Part shown: positions 27,426 to 36,445 of the stretch, in pieces
Layout of the letters: each line of letters starts with the position of its first letter
Position numbering within the stretch: the stretch's first letter is position 1
From: Parafrankia discariae
GTDB taxonomy: Bacteria; Actinomycetota; Actinomycetes; Frankiales; Frankiaceae
Direction: 5' to 3'
DNA: 64,000 nt
Assembly: GCF_000373365.1 (NCBI RefSeq)
Contig: NZ_KB891115.1
Coordinates: forward strand, 81,292-145,291
Made by a program: the position numbers and the translations under genes
The notes under the pieces: generated by a model
What the model was told of the DNA's origin: nothing
Database searches by the model: none
What the model saw: only the letters and a program-made list of their open reading frames with translations

Positions 27426-29095
27426 CGTCCGGCGCTGGATCCGGGCGCGACCGGAGTCAGGATCGGAGATCCGGCCGGCGCGCTCCGTGCCGGCGGCGCA
27501 GGCGGCGGGGGCAGCCCAGGCGGCACGGGCGGCACGGGCGGCACGGGCACACTCACGATCGAGGGCTGGATGCCGCGGGCCACCGGCCGGCCGAGGAGCG
27601 CGATGTCGACAATGTGATCAGGCGCGGTGAGGACACCGCGGGGCGTGCGGATCACCGCCAGCCGGCCGTCGCCGGTCGGCCGGGCCACGATCTCCACCTG
27701 TCCGTCGGAGGTCGTCGCGCGCCGCGCCCCCGAGCTGTCGACCGGCCCGTCGAGCGCCTGGCCCAGCAGGTCCAGCAGGCGGGCGAGCGCCTCATGATCC
27801 AGCGTGCCCAACGCCGACAGCCGGACCGGGCCGTCAGTACGCAGCCGCGCCCACACGGCTTCCAGCTCGGCCCGTTCGCGCCGAGCCCGTTCCTCCCGCT
27901 CGCGGCGGACCGCGGCGACGTCGCGGACCCGGCCCGTCCGGCTGAAACGCTCGGCCCGGCCGCCGCGCCGCAGCAGTGTGGACACCTCGACGGACGGCGC
28001 CGCCGCCCAGCTCATCCCGACGGGGATCAGTTCCGGGTCGGTGTGGCGCAGGTGGGCGTGGCGGGCCGGGGTCAGCCCGAAGGCGGCGCCCCACAGCCGG
28101 TGCAGATCGTCCTCGGCGGGGGCGGCTGCGAACACGCGGGCGAGCACCTGGAAGTCACGCGCCGCGCTCGACGAACGCCGCCGCGACTCTCCGATGCGTT
28201 CCAGGGTCGCGAGCAGGGCGACGATCGCGCGCCGTGCCACCGTGTGCAGCTCGTCCGCCCGCGGCCGGGCGCCGTCACCCGGGTCGAACCACAGCCGCAG
28301 CCCTTCCCAGCGCAGCCGGCGATGCTCCAGCCAGGCCGGCACCGGGTCCTGCGCGCCCATCGGCGACAGCTCGGCGCCGAGCAGCGCCCGCCGCCGCAAG
28401 GTGGCGACGCCCAGCGACTCGACCCGCCGGATCGCGTCCCGGATGGCCCGCGACCGGTGGTCGAGGTCGGTCACGAACTCCTGCAGGTAGGTCACCGTCG
28501 CCCGTTTCACCTCATGGAAGGTGTCGAGGTCGGCGTTCTCCGCGCGCAGCAGCCGCTGCAGCTCGCCGTTGAACTGCTTGGTGTTCGACCGCAGTGCCTC
28601 CAGGTGGCTCTCCAGCTCGCTGAGCGTGGTGAAAACCCGACGGTCCGCGGACGTCGGCTCGAGCAGCAGGCCGTACAGGGCGTCGAGCCGGTCCGTGATG
28701 GCGTCCAGAACGGCGGTCTGCAGAGCTCCCGCCGACGCGAGCACCTCCAGGGCGTGCTGGACACCGGCGAACGCGGCCTCCCCGCGCCGGGTCAGCGAGT
28801 AATGCAGGTTGCCGCGCTCGTACTCGGCGGCGGTGGAGTAGTCCGCGCTGTGGTTCTGGATGACGTCGAGCAGCTGCCACTTACCCAGCTGCGCCAGCGC
28901 CCGGCCGAGCTCGTCCGGGTCGAGGTCGCGGAAGAACCCGACGGAGGCCAGCCGCCCGTCGATGTCGTCGAGCCCGAGGGCGGTCTCCAGTCGCTCGTTG
29001 GCGTCGCCGAACACGTGCAGAATCGCGGTGTACAGATCAGCGTTCTGCTCGGTCGCGAAGCGGAACATCTCCGGCGGCACGCGACGCGCGGCCAT
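27422..29095 (-). CDS. jetA: Wadjet protein JetA (TIGR02677-type, kleisin-like)
   Basis: 557 residues, first gene of the operon. The N-terminal FRFATEQNADLYTAILHVF, YTAWHQ-free helical body, ALAQLGKWQLLDVIQNHSADYS and YLQEFVTDLDHRSRAIRDAI match DUF2397. ATG 29095 has an excellent ribosome site (GGGGAGG, five bases before). The frame is open to 29236 with no protein-like sequence. A Pro-rich segment (PVPPVPPVPPGLPPPPAPP, about residue 524-544) sits near the C-terminus. JetA bridges the SMC-like JetC heads with JetB. Confidence 0.88.
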   Translation of the reverse strand: MAARRVPPEMFRFATEQNADLYTAILHVFGDANERLETALGLDDIDGRLASVGFFRDLDPDELGRALAQLGKWQLLDVIQNHSADYSTAAEYERGNLHYSLTRRGEAAFAGVQHALEVLASAGALQTAVLDAITDRLDALYGLLLEPTSADRRVFTTLSELESHLEALRSNTKQFNGELQRLLRAENADLDTFHEVKRATVTYLQEFVTDLDHRSRAIRDAIRRVESLGVATLRRRALLGAELSPMGAQDPVPAWLEHRRLRWEGLRLWFDPGDGARPRADELHTVARRAIVALLATLERIGESRRRSSSAARDFQVLARVFAAAPAEDDLHRLWGAAFGLTPARHAHLRHTDPELIPVGMSWAAAPSVEVSTLLRRGGRAERFSRTGRVRDVAAVRREREERARRERAELEAVWARLRTDGPVRLSALGTLDHEALARLLDLLGQALDGPVDSSGARRATTSDGQVEIVARPTGDGRLAVIRTPRGVLTAPDHIVDIALLGRPVARGIQPSIVSVPVPPVPPVPPGLPPPPAPPARSAPAGSPILTPVAPGSSAGR

Positions 29096-29251
29096 CGACG
29101 CCTCCCCGCACTCGCGCACTCCCGCGAGAACTCCGCGAATCCGGCAGCCTTGGTGATCGGCCGCCCGTCTCAGTGTAGGCAGACGACATCCTGGGCCGGA
29201 CCAGGGTGGTGCGGTGGGTACGGAGCAGATCCGCATGAGGGCGAACGGCGG

Positions 29252-29586
29252 TCAGGCAGTCGACTCGGCGGGTGCCGCGCGGACACGCGGGATGACATCG
29301 TCGCCGAAGCGCCGGATCTGATCGACGGTTTCGGTCCGGGGCACGAGGTTGATGGTGTCGAAACGTTCGTCGGCGGCGAACTCGGTGATGATCCGGGGCC
29401 GGGGCCGGGGCCGGGGCCGGGGCCGGGGCCGGGCCGCCGGCGGCGTCGGTGAGCGGGTAGTGGCCGCCGGACACGCTCACCACCCCGTCGGACGTCCACA
29501 ACGCCCGCATCGTGTCGATGGCCTCGCTCGTCGCCGCGACGGTCTGACCGGGGGTAGTGAGCAGGAGCATACCGCCCGAGCGGGCA
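29252..29586 (-). pseudogene. F420/flavin-dependent luciferase-like monooxygenase, collapsed pseudogene
   Basis: The C-terminal 48 codons before the stop at 29254 read FAADERFDTINLVPR, TVDQIRRFGDDVIPRVRA: the end of an LLM-class oxidoreductase. Upstream, in another frame, AATSEAIDTMRALW and GGHYPLTDAAGGPAPAP represent the middle of such a protein. The two parts are joined by six GGGGCC units (29395-29430) where about 100 residues should be. So the gene lost its centre and frame at the repeat; the N-terminal third is also missing. Located between Wadjet and an aldehyde dehydrogenase. Confidence 0.65.
29395..29435. repeat. (GGGGCC)6 hexanucleotide repeat
   Basis: Six perfect GGGGCC units at 29395-29430 plus a partial unit. 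The plus strand could form a G-quadruplex. The repeat lies exactly at the internal deletion of the luciferase-like pseudogene. Confidence 0.95.
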
Positions 29587-31011
29587 TCAACCCAGAGCAT
29601 CGGTGATCGGCGCGTCCGTCCCCATCGTCACGATCAGCTTCCGGTTGGCGAACTCCTTGATGCCGAGGTGGGACAGCTCCCGGCCGTAGCCGGACCGCTT
29701 GATGCCGCCGAAGGGCAGTTCCGGCTCGGATGACGTCGGATGGTTAATCCACACCATGCCGCTCTCGATCCGACTGGCGACTGCACGCGCCCGGGAGATG
29801 TCGCCGCTGAACACCGCGCCGCCGAGACCGTAAGGCGAGTCGTTCGCCAAGGAGACCGCCTCGTCATCGTCTTGTACCCGATAGACGACCGCGATCGGTC
29901 CGAACAGCTCCTCGCGAAAGGCGCGCATCTTCGGCGTCACGCCGACGAGGACCGTGGGTTGCACGAACGCTCCGGGGCGGTCGACGTGCCCGCCGCCGAC
30001 GACCGCGGTCGCTCCCTCGTCCAGCGCGTCGCGGACCTGGTCCACCAGCGTCTGGGCGGCCTGCTCGGAGCACACCGGTGCCAGCGTGGTGGCCTCGTCA
30101 ACGGGGTCACCCGGAACCAGCTCGCGCATCCGTTCGGCCAGCGCGGTCACGAACCGGTCGAATACCTCGGATATCACGATCATCCGCTTGGCGCTCACGC
30201 AGCTTTGCCCCATGTTGTGCAGGCGGCCGACCAGGGCAGCTTCGACGGTGCGGTCAAGGTTGTTGTCATCGAGCACGATGAACGGGTCGCTGCCGCCCAG
30301 CTCGAGGACGCTCTTCTTCACGTTTCGGCCGGCGGTCTCACCGACGCTGACGCCGGCCCGGTCGCTTCCGGTCAGCGAGGCGCCCCGAACGACATCCGAC
30401 TCGATCACCCGGTAGACCTCGCGGCCGGGAACCAGGAGGTTTGTGTACACACCTCGCGGCACGCCCGCGTCGGCGAACAGCTGCTCGACGGCTAGCGCCG
30501 ACTGCGGCGTATTACTTGCGGGCTTCAGCAGAACGGTGTTCCCCAACACCAGGTTGGGCGCCGCGAACCGGACTGTCTGGTAAACCGGGAAGTTCCAGGG
30601 CTGAACACCAAGGATCACCCCCAGTGGATCATTGACGATGGCGGCCGAACCGTCCCTGAAATCCAACGGCTCGTCGGCGAGCAGCACGGGGGCCTTGTCG
30701 GCGTAGTACTGCAGGATCCGCGCGGAAAGGTCAATCTCGGCGCGGCTGTGCCGGATGAGCTTGCCCATCTCAAGAGTCACCAGCCGGGCCAGGTGCTCGC
30801 TGCGCTCACGCATCAGCTGCGCGGCTCGACCGACCAGCGTGGCCCGTTCGTCAACGCTGGTACCGCGCCAGGACTGGAATGCCTGATGTGCCTCTCGGAC
30901 CGCGTGGTCGACGGCCTGCTCGCGCATGGGAGAGAATTCACGCATAATTTCGTTATTATATGGGTTGATGCTGGCGATTGGACTATGTCGGACGGCAGAA
31001 GACGTAGGCAT
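29587..31011 (-). CDS. NAD(P)-dependent aldehyde dehydrogenase (succinate-semialdehyde dehydrogenase-like)
   Basis: 474 residues. VLGVQPWNFPVYQ (cofactor site), the general base in LELGGSDPFIV, the catalytic cysteine in NMGQSCVSAKR, and ELFGPIAVVY are all present. The pattern (PYNNEIMREF at the start, GGIKRSGYGRELSHLGIKEFANRKL at the end) fits the GabD/SSADH branch. The substrate is not certain. ATG 31011 is preceded by GAGGGGGGAAC; the upstream start at 31062 is less likely. No partner genes nearby, so its pathway is unknown. It diverges from the cNMP-flavoprotein gene. Confidence 0.88.
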   Translation of the reverse strand: MPTSSAVRHSPIASINPYNNEIMREFSPMREQAVDHAVREAHQAFQSWRGTSVDERATLVGRAAQLMRERSEHLARLVTLEMGKLIRHSRAEIDLSARILQYYADKAPVLLADEPLDFRDGSAAIVNDPLGVILGVQPWNFPVYQTVRFAAPNLVLGNTVLLKPASNTPQSALAVEQLFADAGVPRGVYTNLLVPGREVYRVIESDVVRGASLTGSDRAGVSVGETAGRNVKKSVLELGGSDPFIVLDDNNLDRTVEAALVGRLHNMGQSCVSAKRMIVISEVFDRFVTALAERMRELVPGDPVDEATTLAPVCSEQAAQTLVDQVRDALDEGATAVVGGGHVDRPGAFVQPTVLVGVTPKMRAFREELFGPIAVVYRVQDDDEAVSLANDSPYGLGGAVFSGDISRARAVASRIESGMVWINHPTSSEPELPFGGIKRSGYGRELSHLGIKEFANRKLIVTMGTDAPITDALG

Positions 31012-31406
31012 GGACTGTTCCCCCCTCGACGTTCCGGACACATACGTCCTTACCGCGAACACCGGACAAAGTCGAATGTGTACCTCAGCATGACCTAGCC
31101 TGGTTTACCCGGTGGTCTTGGTGGTATTCCGCCAGGACGTAGCCAGCCGACGTGTACGGGTCGATGAAGCGGGTAGCCCAGCCAGTATTTGGGGCTTCGA
31201 GTCTGGTGCGGTCGGTCTGACGCGAGGCGCGGTGTCCGTCGTCGCCCACGTGTGCTGTCTGGCCGGATTCGGATTACTGCCGAGATGCGGTGATGGATGT
31301 CGCGGACTGCGGAGGTCCGGCAGCGGCCCGGCGGGCAGGGACCGAGGACGGCCGCGGGCGCCGGCTCCCGAGACCGCCCCGCGGCGCACCCGGATCGGAG
31401 AAGTTC
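31012..31406. other. Divergent intergenic region, 395 bp
   Basis: Holds the promoters of the aldehyde dehydrogenase and of the cNMP-flavoprotein gene. I see no gene, and no clear operator. Confidence 0.4.
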
Positions 31407-33110
31407 ATGACGATTACGGACACAGCCGGAGTCACCGAGTCTCCAGACAGCTACGGCGCGTACCCGCGGCTGTCGACCGCCCAGATCGAGACCCTCGCGA
31501 CCCGAGGTGACCGCCAAGACGCCGCGCCCGGCGAAGTGCTGATCCGGGAGGGTGAACCGAGCGATCGGTTCGTGGTCATCCTGCGGGGTTCGGTGCAGGT
31601 GATCACGGGTTACGGCAGCGACGAGCCCCAGCGGCTCCTCGTCCACGGAACTGGGCGCTTCCTCGGTGAGCTCGGCCTCCTGGCCGGGCAGCCGTCTTTC
31701 TACACCGCCGTCGCCGGCGAGGGCACCGAGATCCTCATCGTCCCAGTGGAGCAGCTTGCGGAACTCCTGCAGTGCGACGCCCGACTCGGCGACCTGATCG
31801 TGCGGGCCTTCTTCATCCGGCGAGAGATACTCATCGGCCTCGATGCGGGTTTCCGGATTATTGGCTCCCGCTACAGCCCGGACACCCGACGGCTGCGCGA
31901 GTTCGCCGCCCGAAACCGCCTGCCACACCGGTACGTCGACCTCGAGGAGGACACCGACGCGGAGGAGGCCCTGCGCGCTCTCGGCCTGACCCCCGAGGAC
32001 ACACCCGTCGTGATCTGGCGGGATGGAAAAGTCCTGCGCAACCCGAGCAACGCGAGACTGGCGCAGGCGATCGGGCTGACGACCCCGCGCCCGGACGGTG
32101 GCGTTCGGGATCTGCTCGTGATCGGAGCCGGACCAGCCGGGCTCGCCGCTGCCGTCTACGGTGCCGCGGACGGCCTGACCACCACCGCGTTCGACGCGAC
32201 CGCCACCGGAGGCCAGGCGGCAACGTCCTCCCGGATCGAGAACTACCTCGGCTTTCCCGCCGGGATCTCGGGGGCGGAACTCGCCGAGCGGGCCGCCATC
32301 CAGGCCCGCCGGTTCGGTGCTGAGATCAACCTGCCGGCCGAGGCCGTGTCGCTGGTACCGGACGGCGAGCTGCAGGCCGCGTCGCTGAATCTCGACGGCC
32401 AGCAGGTTGAGATCGTCAGCAGGACCGTCGTCGTCGCCACCGGCGCCCGCTACCGCGAACTGGACGTGCCCGGTATCAGCGAGTTCGCGGCAGCCAGCGT
32501 GTGCTACGCGGCCACCTTCATGGAAGCCCGACAGTGCGCCCGTCATCCCGTCGCCGTCGTGGGCGGCGGCAACTCGGCCGGGCAGGCCGCCGTGTTTCTC
32601 GCGGAGGTTGCGCCGCGCGTATACCTGCTGGCCCGCGAACACGATCTCCGCCAGAAGATGTCGAGGTACCTGGTGGACCGGATCAGCCGTCATCCGCGGA
32701 TCGTCGTCCGCACCCATACCCGCCTACAGCGCGCCGAGGGAAACGGCGGCCTGGAAGCGCTCGTCACTGAGGACCTCCACTCCGGCGAACAGGAGTCGAT
32801 ACCCGTCCACATGCTCTTCGTCTTCATCGGCGCACGGCCCCACACCGACTGGCTGGGCGACATTGTCGCGCTGGACGCCGACGGATTCGTCCTGACCGGA
32901 ACCGACGCCGTCTCGGCCCCCCGGGGCGACCGCTCGCGACGTCCGGGCCGCCCGCCACACCGTCTGGAAACCAGCCGACCGGGGGTGTTCGCCGCCGGAG
33001 ACGTCCGTCACGGCGCCACCCGAAGGGTCGGCTCCGCCGTCGGCGACGGCGCCGCCGCCGTTCAGATGCTTCACGACCACCTGCAGCGGACCGGAAGCGC
33101 GGCGCGCTGA
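31407..33110 (+). CDS. Fusion: cNMP-binding domain + thioredoxin-like fold + FAD/NAD(P) oxidoreductase
   Basis: 567 residues. Residues 20-140 form a Crp-like cyclic-nucleotide barrel (GEVLIREGEPSDRFVVILRG, GELGLLAGQPSFYTAVA). Residues 150-225 resemble a thioredoxin/glutaredoxin fold without CxxC (GSRYSPDTRRLREFAARN). From about residue 232 it is thioredoxin-reductase-like: LLVIGAGPAGLAAAVYGA, VVATGARYREL, AVVGGGNSAGQAA, FAAGDVRHG. The usual CATC redox pair is replaced by VCYAATFMEARQC, so it is not an ordinary thioredoxin reductase; this is typical for the fused family. ATG 31407 follows GGAGAAG. Probably a redox enzyme gated by a nucleotide or other ligand (inference). Confidence 0.88.
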   Translation: MTITDTAGVTESPDSYGAYPRLSTAQIETLATRGDRQDAAPGEVLIREGEPSDRFVVILRGSVQVITGYGSDEPQRLLVHGTGRFLGELGLLAGQPSFYTAVAGEGTEILIVPVEQLAELLQCDARLGDLIVRAFFIRREILIGLDAGFRIIGSRYSPDTRRLREFAARNRLPHRYVDLEEDTDAEEALRALGLTPEDTPVVIWRDGKVLRNPSNARLAQAIGLTTPRPDGGVRDLLVIGAGPAGLAAAVYGAADGLTTTAFDATATGGQAATSSRIENYLGFPAGISGAELAERAAIQARRFGAEINLPAEAVSLVPDGELQAASLNLDGQQVEIVSRTVVVATGARYRELDVPGISEFAAASVCYAATFMEARQCARHPVAVVGGGNSAGQAAVFLAEVAPRVYLLAREHDLRQKMSRYLVDRISRHPRIVVRTHTRLQRAEGNGGLEALVTEDLHSGEQESIPVHMLFVFIGARPHTDWLGDIVALDADGFVLTGTDAVSAPRGDRSRRPGRPPHRLETSRPGVFAAGDVRHGATRRVGSAVGDGAAAVQMLHDHLQRTGSAAR

Positions 33111-33120
33111 TGACAGGTCT

Positions 33121-33525
33121 CTAGACGGATGCCGGGAGGGTGTGTCGCAGTAGGGCACCGACCCCGCCGGTCGGCGACTCCGGTCGATCGGCCGGGACGG
33201 TGTGCACCGCGGCGGCGGTCCCCAGGGCGGCCCTGACCAGCGCGTCCACCTGCCCCACCCGGACCGGGCTCGTCACCTCGGCCAGGTCCGCGGGATCCAC
33301 GGCGATGTCGTTGACCTCCGGCCCTATCCACGCGACCTCCGGCCCTGTCCACGCCGGTTCGCCCGCGGGAACCCCTTCGGCCAGCAGCGGGTGGCTCACC
33401 CGTGCCCGGCGCAGGGCCTCGACCGTCGCATCCAGGCCGTCCGCGGCGTCCAAGGCGACCGGACCCGACAGTCCCGCCTCGCCCGCCGCCTGCCCGGAAC
33501 CAGCCGAACCCGCCGAATCTGGCAC
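33121..33525 (-). pseudogene. C-terminal fragment of a Rv2629/baeRF-type release-factor-like protein
   Basis: 134 residues from GTG 33525, with the frame open to about 33654. LDAADGLDATVEALRRARV, WTGPEVAWIGPEVNDIA, VDALVRAALGTAAAVHTVPA and GGVGALLRHTLPAS match the third domain of the actinobacterial eRF1/Vms1-like family (Rv2629 and relatives). The first two domains, about 220 residues, are missing; a stop and a 17-bp tandem repeat stand where they should be. So a degraded gene is likely, although the fragment could still be translated. Confidence 0.55.
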
Positions 33526-33980
33526 GGCTTCGGCATCCGGAGACGCCGCGCGGAACGCCGGCGCGGTCCCGGCCGCTGGTTCACGGCCGAGGCGACCACT
33601 TCTGATGCCCCGCGCCGGGCCGGAAAACCACCGACGCGCGCCGCCGGCCGCCTGTCAGCCTCCTCCTCCTCTGAGCCAGCGCACGGTCCAAGCCAGCGCA
33701 CGGTCCAAGCCAGCGCACGGTCCAAGCCAGCGCACGCCTGGGAACTCCGCCCGGGATCCTGTGCCCACATCGGTTGGGTCCACAGAAGCCGGGCAGCCTC
33801 TACCGCGAGCACGCCGGCCGAGGCAACGCCCCAGGATCTCCCGTGGCGGCCAACAGACGACCATCACCGCCGGCTCTCCGCCGCCGAGGGCGGCCCGGCC
33901 TGACGCCCGGTCCGGCCTGACGCCCGGTCCGGCCGGCGCCGCGTCGACCCCACCTGGTTCGGTGCTTAGGAGGTCACCTC
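33526..33980. other. Intergenic region, about 455 bp, with tandem repeat
   Basis: Between the release-factor-like fragment and the next plus-strand gene. Apart from the 17-bp tandem repeat at 33674 and GCCCGGTCCGGCCTGAC duplicated near 33905-33935, I see nothing supportable. Confidence 0.4.
33674..33736. repeat. 17-bp tandem repeat, 3.7 copies
   Basis: Unit AGCCAGCGCACGGTCCA repeated head to tail at 33674-33690, 33691-33707, 33708-33724 and in part to 33736, without mismatch. Confidence 0.95.
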
Positions 33981-34934
33981 ATGAGACGCACCCGAAACAC
34001 ATGGAAGGCCGGTACTCGGGAGGCCCGCGCCGAGGCAACCCGCCAGGACCGTGTGGCGAAAGCGTTGGGGTTGTTCAGCCTCGGCCTCGGCGCGGCCGAG
34101 ATCGGTGCGCCCACGGCAGTGGTCCGGGTTACCGGCACCGAGAACACGGCGGCGAGCAGGGCGGTGTCGAGGGCCCTGGGCACACGCGAGATCGCCAGCG
34201 GTGTCTGCGTGCTGGGCAGCAGGCGCCCGGGGCGCTGGCTGTGGGGACGGGTCGCGGGCGACGCGATCGACCTGTCCGTCCTGGTGATCGCCGTCCTGCG
34301 GCATCGCGACGACCTGCCGCGCCTGCTCCGCCAGGCCACTGCGGCGGGTGCGATCGTGGGGGTCACCATCGCCGACGTGATCGCCGCCCGGCGGCACGCC
34401 GGCGGCCCGTCCATCGGTCCGATGCGGGCGCGATCGAGCACCACGGTGCGCCGCACGCCCGATGATCTCTACCGCACGTGGCACGACCTCGAGGTGCTGC
34501 CGACCTTCATGTACCACCTGGACTCGGTCCGGACCTCGAACGGCCACTCGCACTGGAAGACAAGGGGTCCTGCCGGCACGACGGTCGAGTGGGACGCCGA
34601 GATCGTCGAGGACCGTCCGGGAGAGCTGATCGGCTGGCGGTCGGTCGGCGACGCGGACGTGCGCAACGCCGGAACGGTGCGGTTCGTCCCGGCACCGGGT
34701 GGCCGGGGCACCGAGGTGCATGTCGAGCTGGAGTACGACGTTCCCGCGGGGGCGCCGGGAGCCGCGGTGGCGAAGCTGCTGGGCGAGGAGCCCGGACAGC
34801 AGATCGCCGACGACCTGCGCCGCTTCAAGCAACTGATGGAGACCGGTGAGGTCGTCCGGTCCGAAGGATCTCCGACCGGTGCCCGATCCGCCGTGCACCT
34901 GCTGGGCCAACATCCCGCCCGGCCGCTGGGCTGA
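33981..34934 (+). CDS. Membrane-anchored SRPBCC (cyclase/dehydrase-like) protein
   Basis: 317 residues. The first part (about 25-135) has Ala/Gly-rich hydrophobic stretches (LGLFSLGLGAAEIGAPTAVV, GDAIDLSVLVIAVL, AGAIVGVTIADVIAA), the small membrane domain often fused to SRPBCC. From about residue 150 the START-like fold follows: VRRTPDDLYRTWHDLEVLPTFM, HWKTRGPAGTTVEWDAEIVE, GWRSVGDADVRNAG and a long last helix with LLGEEPGQQIADDLRRFKQLMETGEV. ATG 33981 has a perfect AGGAGG ten bases before. A Zn-alcohol dehydrogenase follows 109 bp later, a frequent pairing in actinobacteria; the substrate is unknown. Confidence 0.82.
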   Translation: MRRTRNTWKAGTREARAEATRQDRVAKALGLFSLGLGAAEIGAPTAVVRVTGTENTAASRAVSRALGTREIASGVCVLGSRRPGRWLWGRVAGDAIDLSVLVIAVLRHRDDLPRLLRQATAAGAIVGVTIADVIAARRHAGGPSIGPMRARSSTTVRRTPDDLYRTWHDLEVLPTFMYHLDSVRTSNGHSHWKTRGPAGTTVEWDAEIVEDRPGELIGWRSVGDADVRNAGTVRFVPAPGGRGTEVHVELEYDVPAGAPGAAVAKLLGEEPGQQIADDLRRFKQLMETGEVVRSEGSPTGARSAVHLLGQHPARPLG

Positions 34935-35043
34935 ACGCGGTCAGGCGCGCGGCCCACGACTCGTCGTCGGTGGGCCCAGAGCGCCAGGCAGGCTCGGAGA
35001 CCCGGAAAGAATCCTTTGATTTGTCGGAACGGAGGGCGGACGC

Positions 35044-36216
35044 ATGCGAGCGAACTGCTGGCTCGGTCGGGGCGAGGTCGATGTGGTGCAGGTCCCCGAC
35101 CCGAAGATCCTCAACAACCGTGACGCCGTGGTCCGCGTCACCAGCACCGCCATCTGTGGGTCCGACCTGCACCTCTACAACGGCTTCGTGCCCACCATGA
35201 AGAAGGGCGACGTGCTGGGCCACGAGTTCATGGGAGAGGTCGTCGAGGTCGGCCGCGAGGTCCGAAAGCTGCGCGTCGGTGACCGCGTCGTGGTCCCGTT
35301 CCCCATCGCCTGCGGGCAGTGCAACACCTGCCTCGCCGGCGACTACTCGCTGTGCGAGAACTCCAACCCCAACGCCGCGCTGGCGGAGAAGATCCTCGGC
35401 CACCCAGTGGCCGGCATCTTCGGCTACTCGCACATGCTCGGCGGCTATCCCGGCGGTCAGGCCGAGTACGCCCGGGTGCCGTTCGCCGACGTCGGACCCA
35501 TCAAGATCGAGGACGACCTGCCCGACGAGCAGGTGCTGTTCCTGTCCGACATCCTGCCCACCGGCTATATGGGCGCCGAGTTCTGCGACATCACGCCCGG
35601 GGATGTCATCGCGGTCTGGGGCGCCGGTCCGGTCGGACAGTTCGCCATCGCCAGCGCCTACCTGCTCGGCGCGGAGCGCGTCGTCGCGATCGACCGTTTC
35701 CCCAACCGGCTGGCGATGGCCGCTGACCGGTCCGGCGCGGACACGATCAACTACGAGGACACCGACGTCCGTGAGTCCCTGCTGGAGATGACCGGCGGAC
35801 GCGGACCCGACGCCTGCATCGACGCCGTCGGTCTGGAGGCGCACCACGCCGCTCCCGCCGCCTACTCCTACGACCGCGCGAAGCAGATGGCGCGGCTGGA
35901 GACCGACCGACCGTTCGCGCTGCGGGAGGCGATCCGCAACTGCCGCAACGGCGGCATCGTCTCGGTGATCGGCGTCTACGGAGGACTGGTCGACAAGTTC
36001 CCCATGGGCTCGTTCATGAACCGCGGCCTGACCATGCGGACTGGGCAGTGCCACGTCCAGCGCTACCTGCGCCCGCTGCTCGACCGGATCCGCGCCAAGC
36101 AGATCGACCCGAGCTTCGTCATCACCCACCGCCTGAGCCTCGACGAGGCCCCCGACGGCTACTCCATCTTCCGCGACAAGGAGGAGGAATGCGTCAAGGT
36201 GGTACTCGCGCCCTGA
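35044..36216 (+). CDS. Zinc-dependent alcohol dehydrogenase (medium-chain, formaldehyde-dehydrogenase-like)
   Basis: 390 residues. Catalytic zinc ligands C38 ([10 protein letters not shown]) and H60 in GHEFMGEV; structural zinc cysteines in [15 protein letters not shown]; nucleotide fold [15 protein letters not shown]. The sequence has the long loop and [11 protein letters not shown] of the glutathione-independent formaldehyde dehydrogenase-like / threonine-dehydrogenase-like subgroup. ATG 35044 is preceded by CGGAGGGCGGACGC. It follows the membrane SRPBCC gene, possibly as one unit. Substrate not deducible. Confidence 0.88.
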   Translation: MRANCWLGRGEVDVVQVPDPKILNNRDAVVRVTSTAICGSDLHLYNGFVPTMKKGDVLGHEFMGEVVEVGREVRKLRVGDRVVVPFPIACGQCNTCLAGDYSLCENSNPNAALAEKILGHPVAGIFGYSHMLGGYPGGQAEYARVPFADVGPIKIEDDLPDEQVLFLSDILPTGYMGAEFCDITPGDVIAVWGAGPVGQFAIASAYLLGAERVVAIDRFPNRLAMAADRSGADTINYEDTDVRESLLEMTGGRGPDACIDAVGLEAHHAAPAAYSYDRAKQMARLETDRPFALREAIRNCRNGGIVSVIGVYGGLVDKFPMGSFMNRGLTMRTGQCHVQRYLRPLLDRIRAKQIDPSFVITHRLSLDEAPDGYSIFRDKEEECVKVVLAP

Positions 36217-36445
36217 CCCCGCGGGCCCGCGCGACCCTGATCGGTTTTCAGGTGTCGCCGGACCGGGCAGGGCAGGGAGCGGTAAACACCCCGCGGGTAG
36301 CACCCGTCGGGCCGATATCGGGCGGTGTGGCCGGCTTCGCCTGGCTGGTTCAGCCAGGACACCCTAGCCGGGATGGTTTGGACGGCCCATGGTGGCACGT
36401 TCGACTTCTGGCCTTTTCCGCTCGCTCCTAGCTGGGAGCAGGCTC

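Noticed and set aside
33674..33736. Possible CRISPR array
   Set aside because: The 17-bp units follow each other directly, without spacers.
36217..36445. HAIR or CIRCE operator before dnaK
   Set aside because: I looked for CTTGAGT-N7-ACTCAAG and TTAGCACTC-N9-GAGTGCTAA and saw neither.
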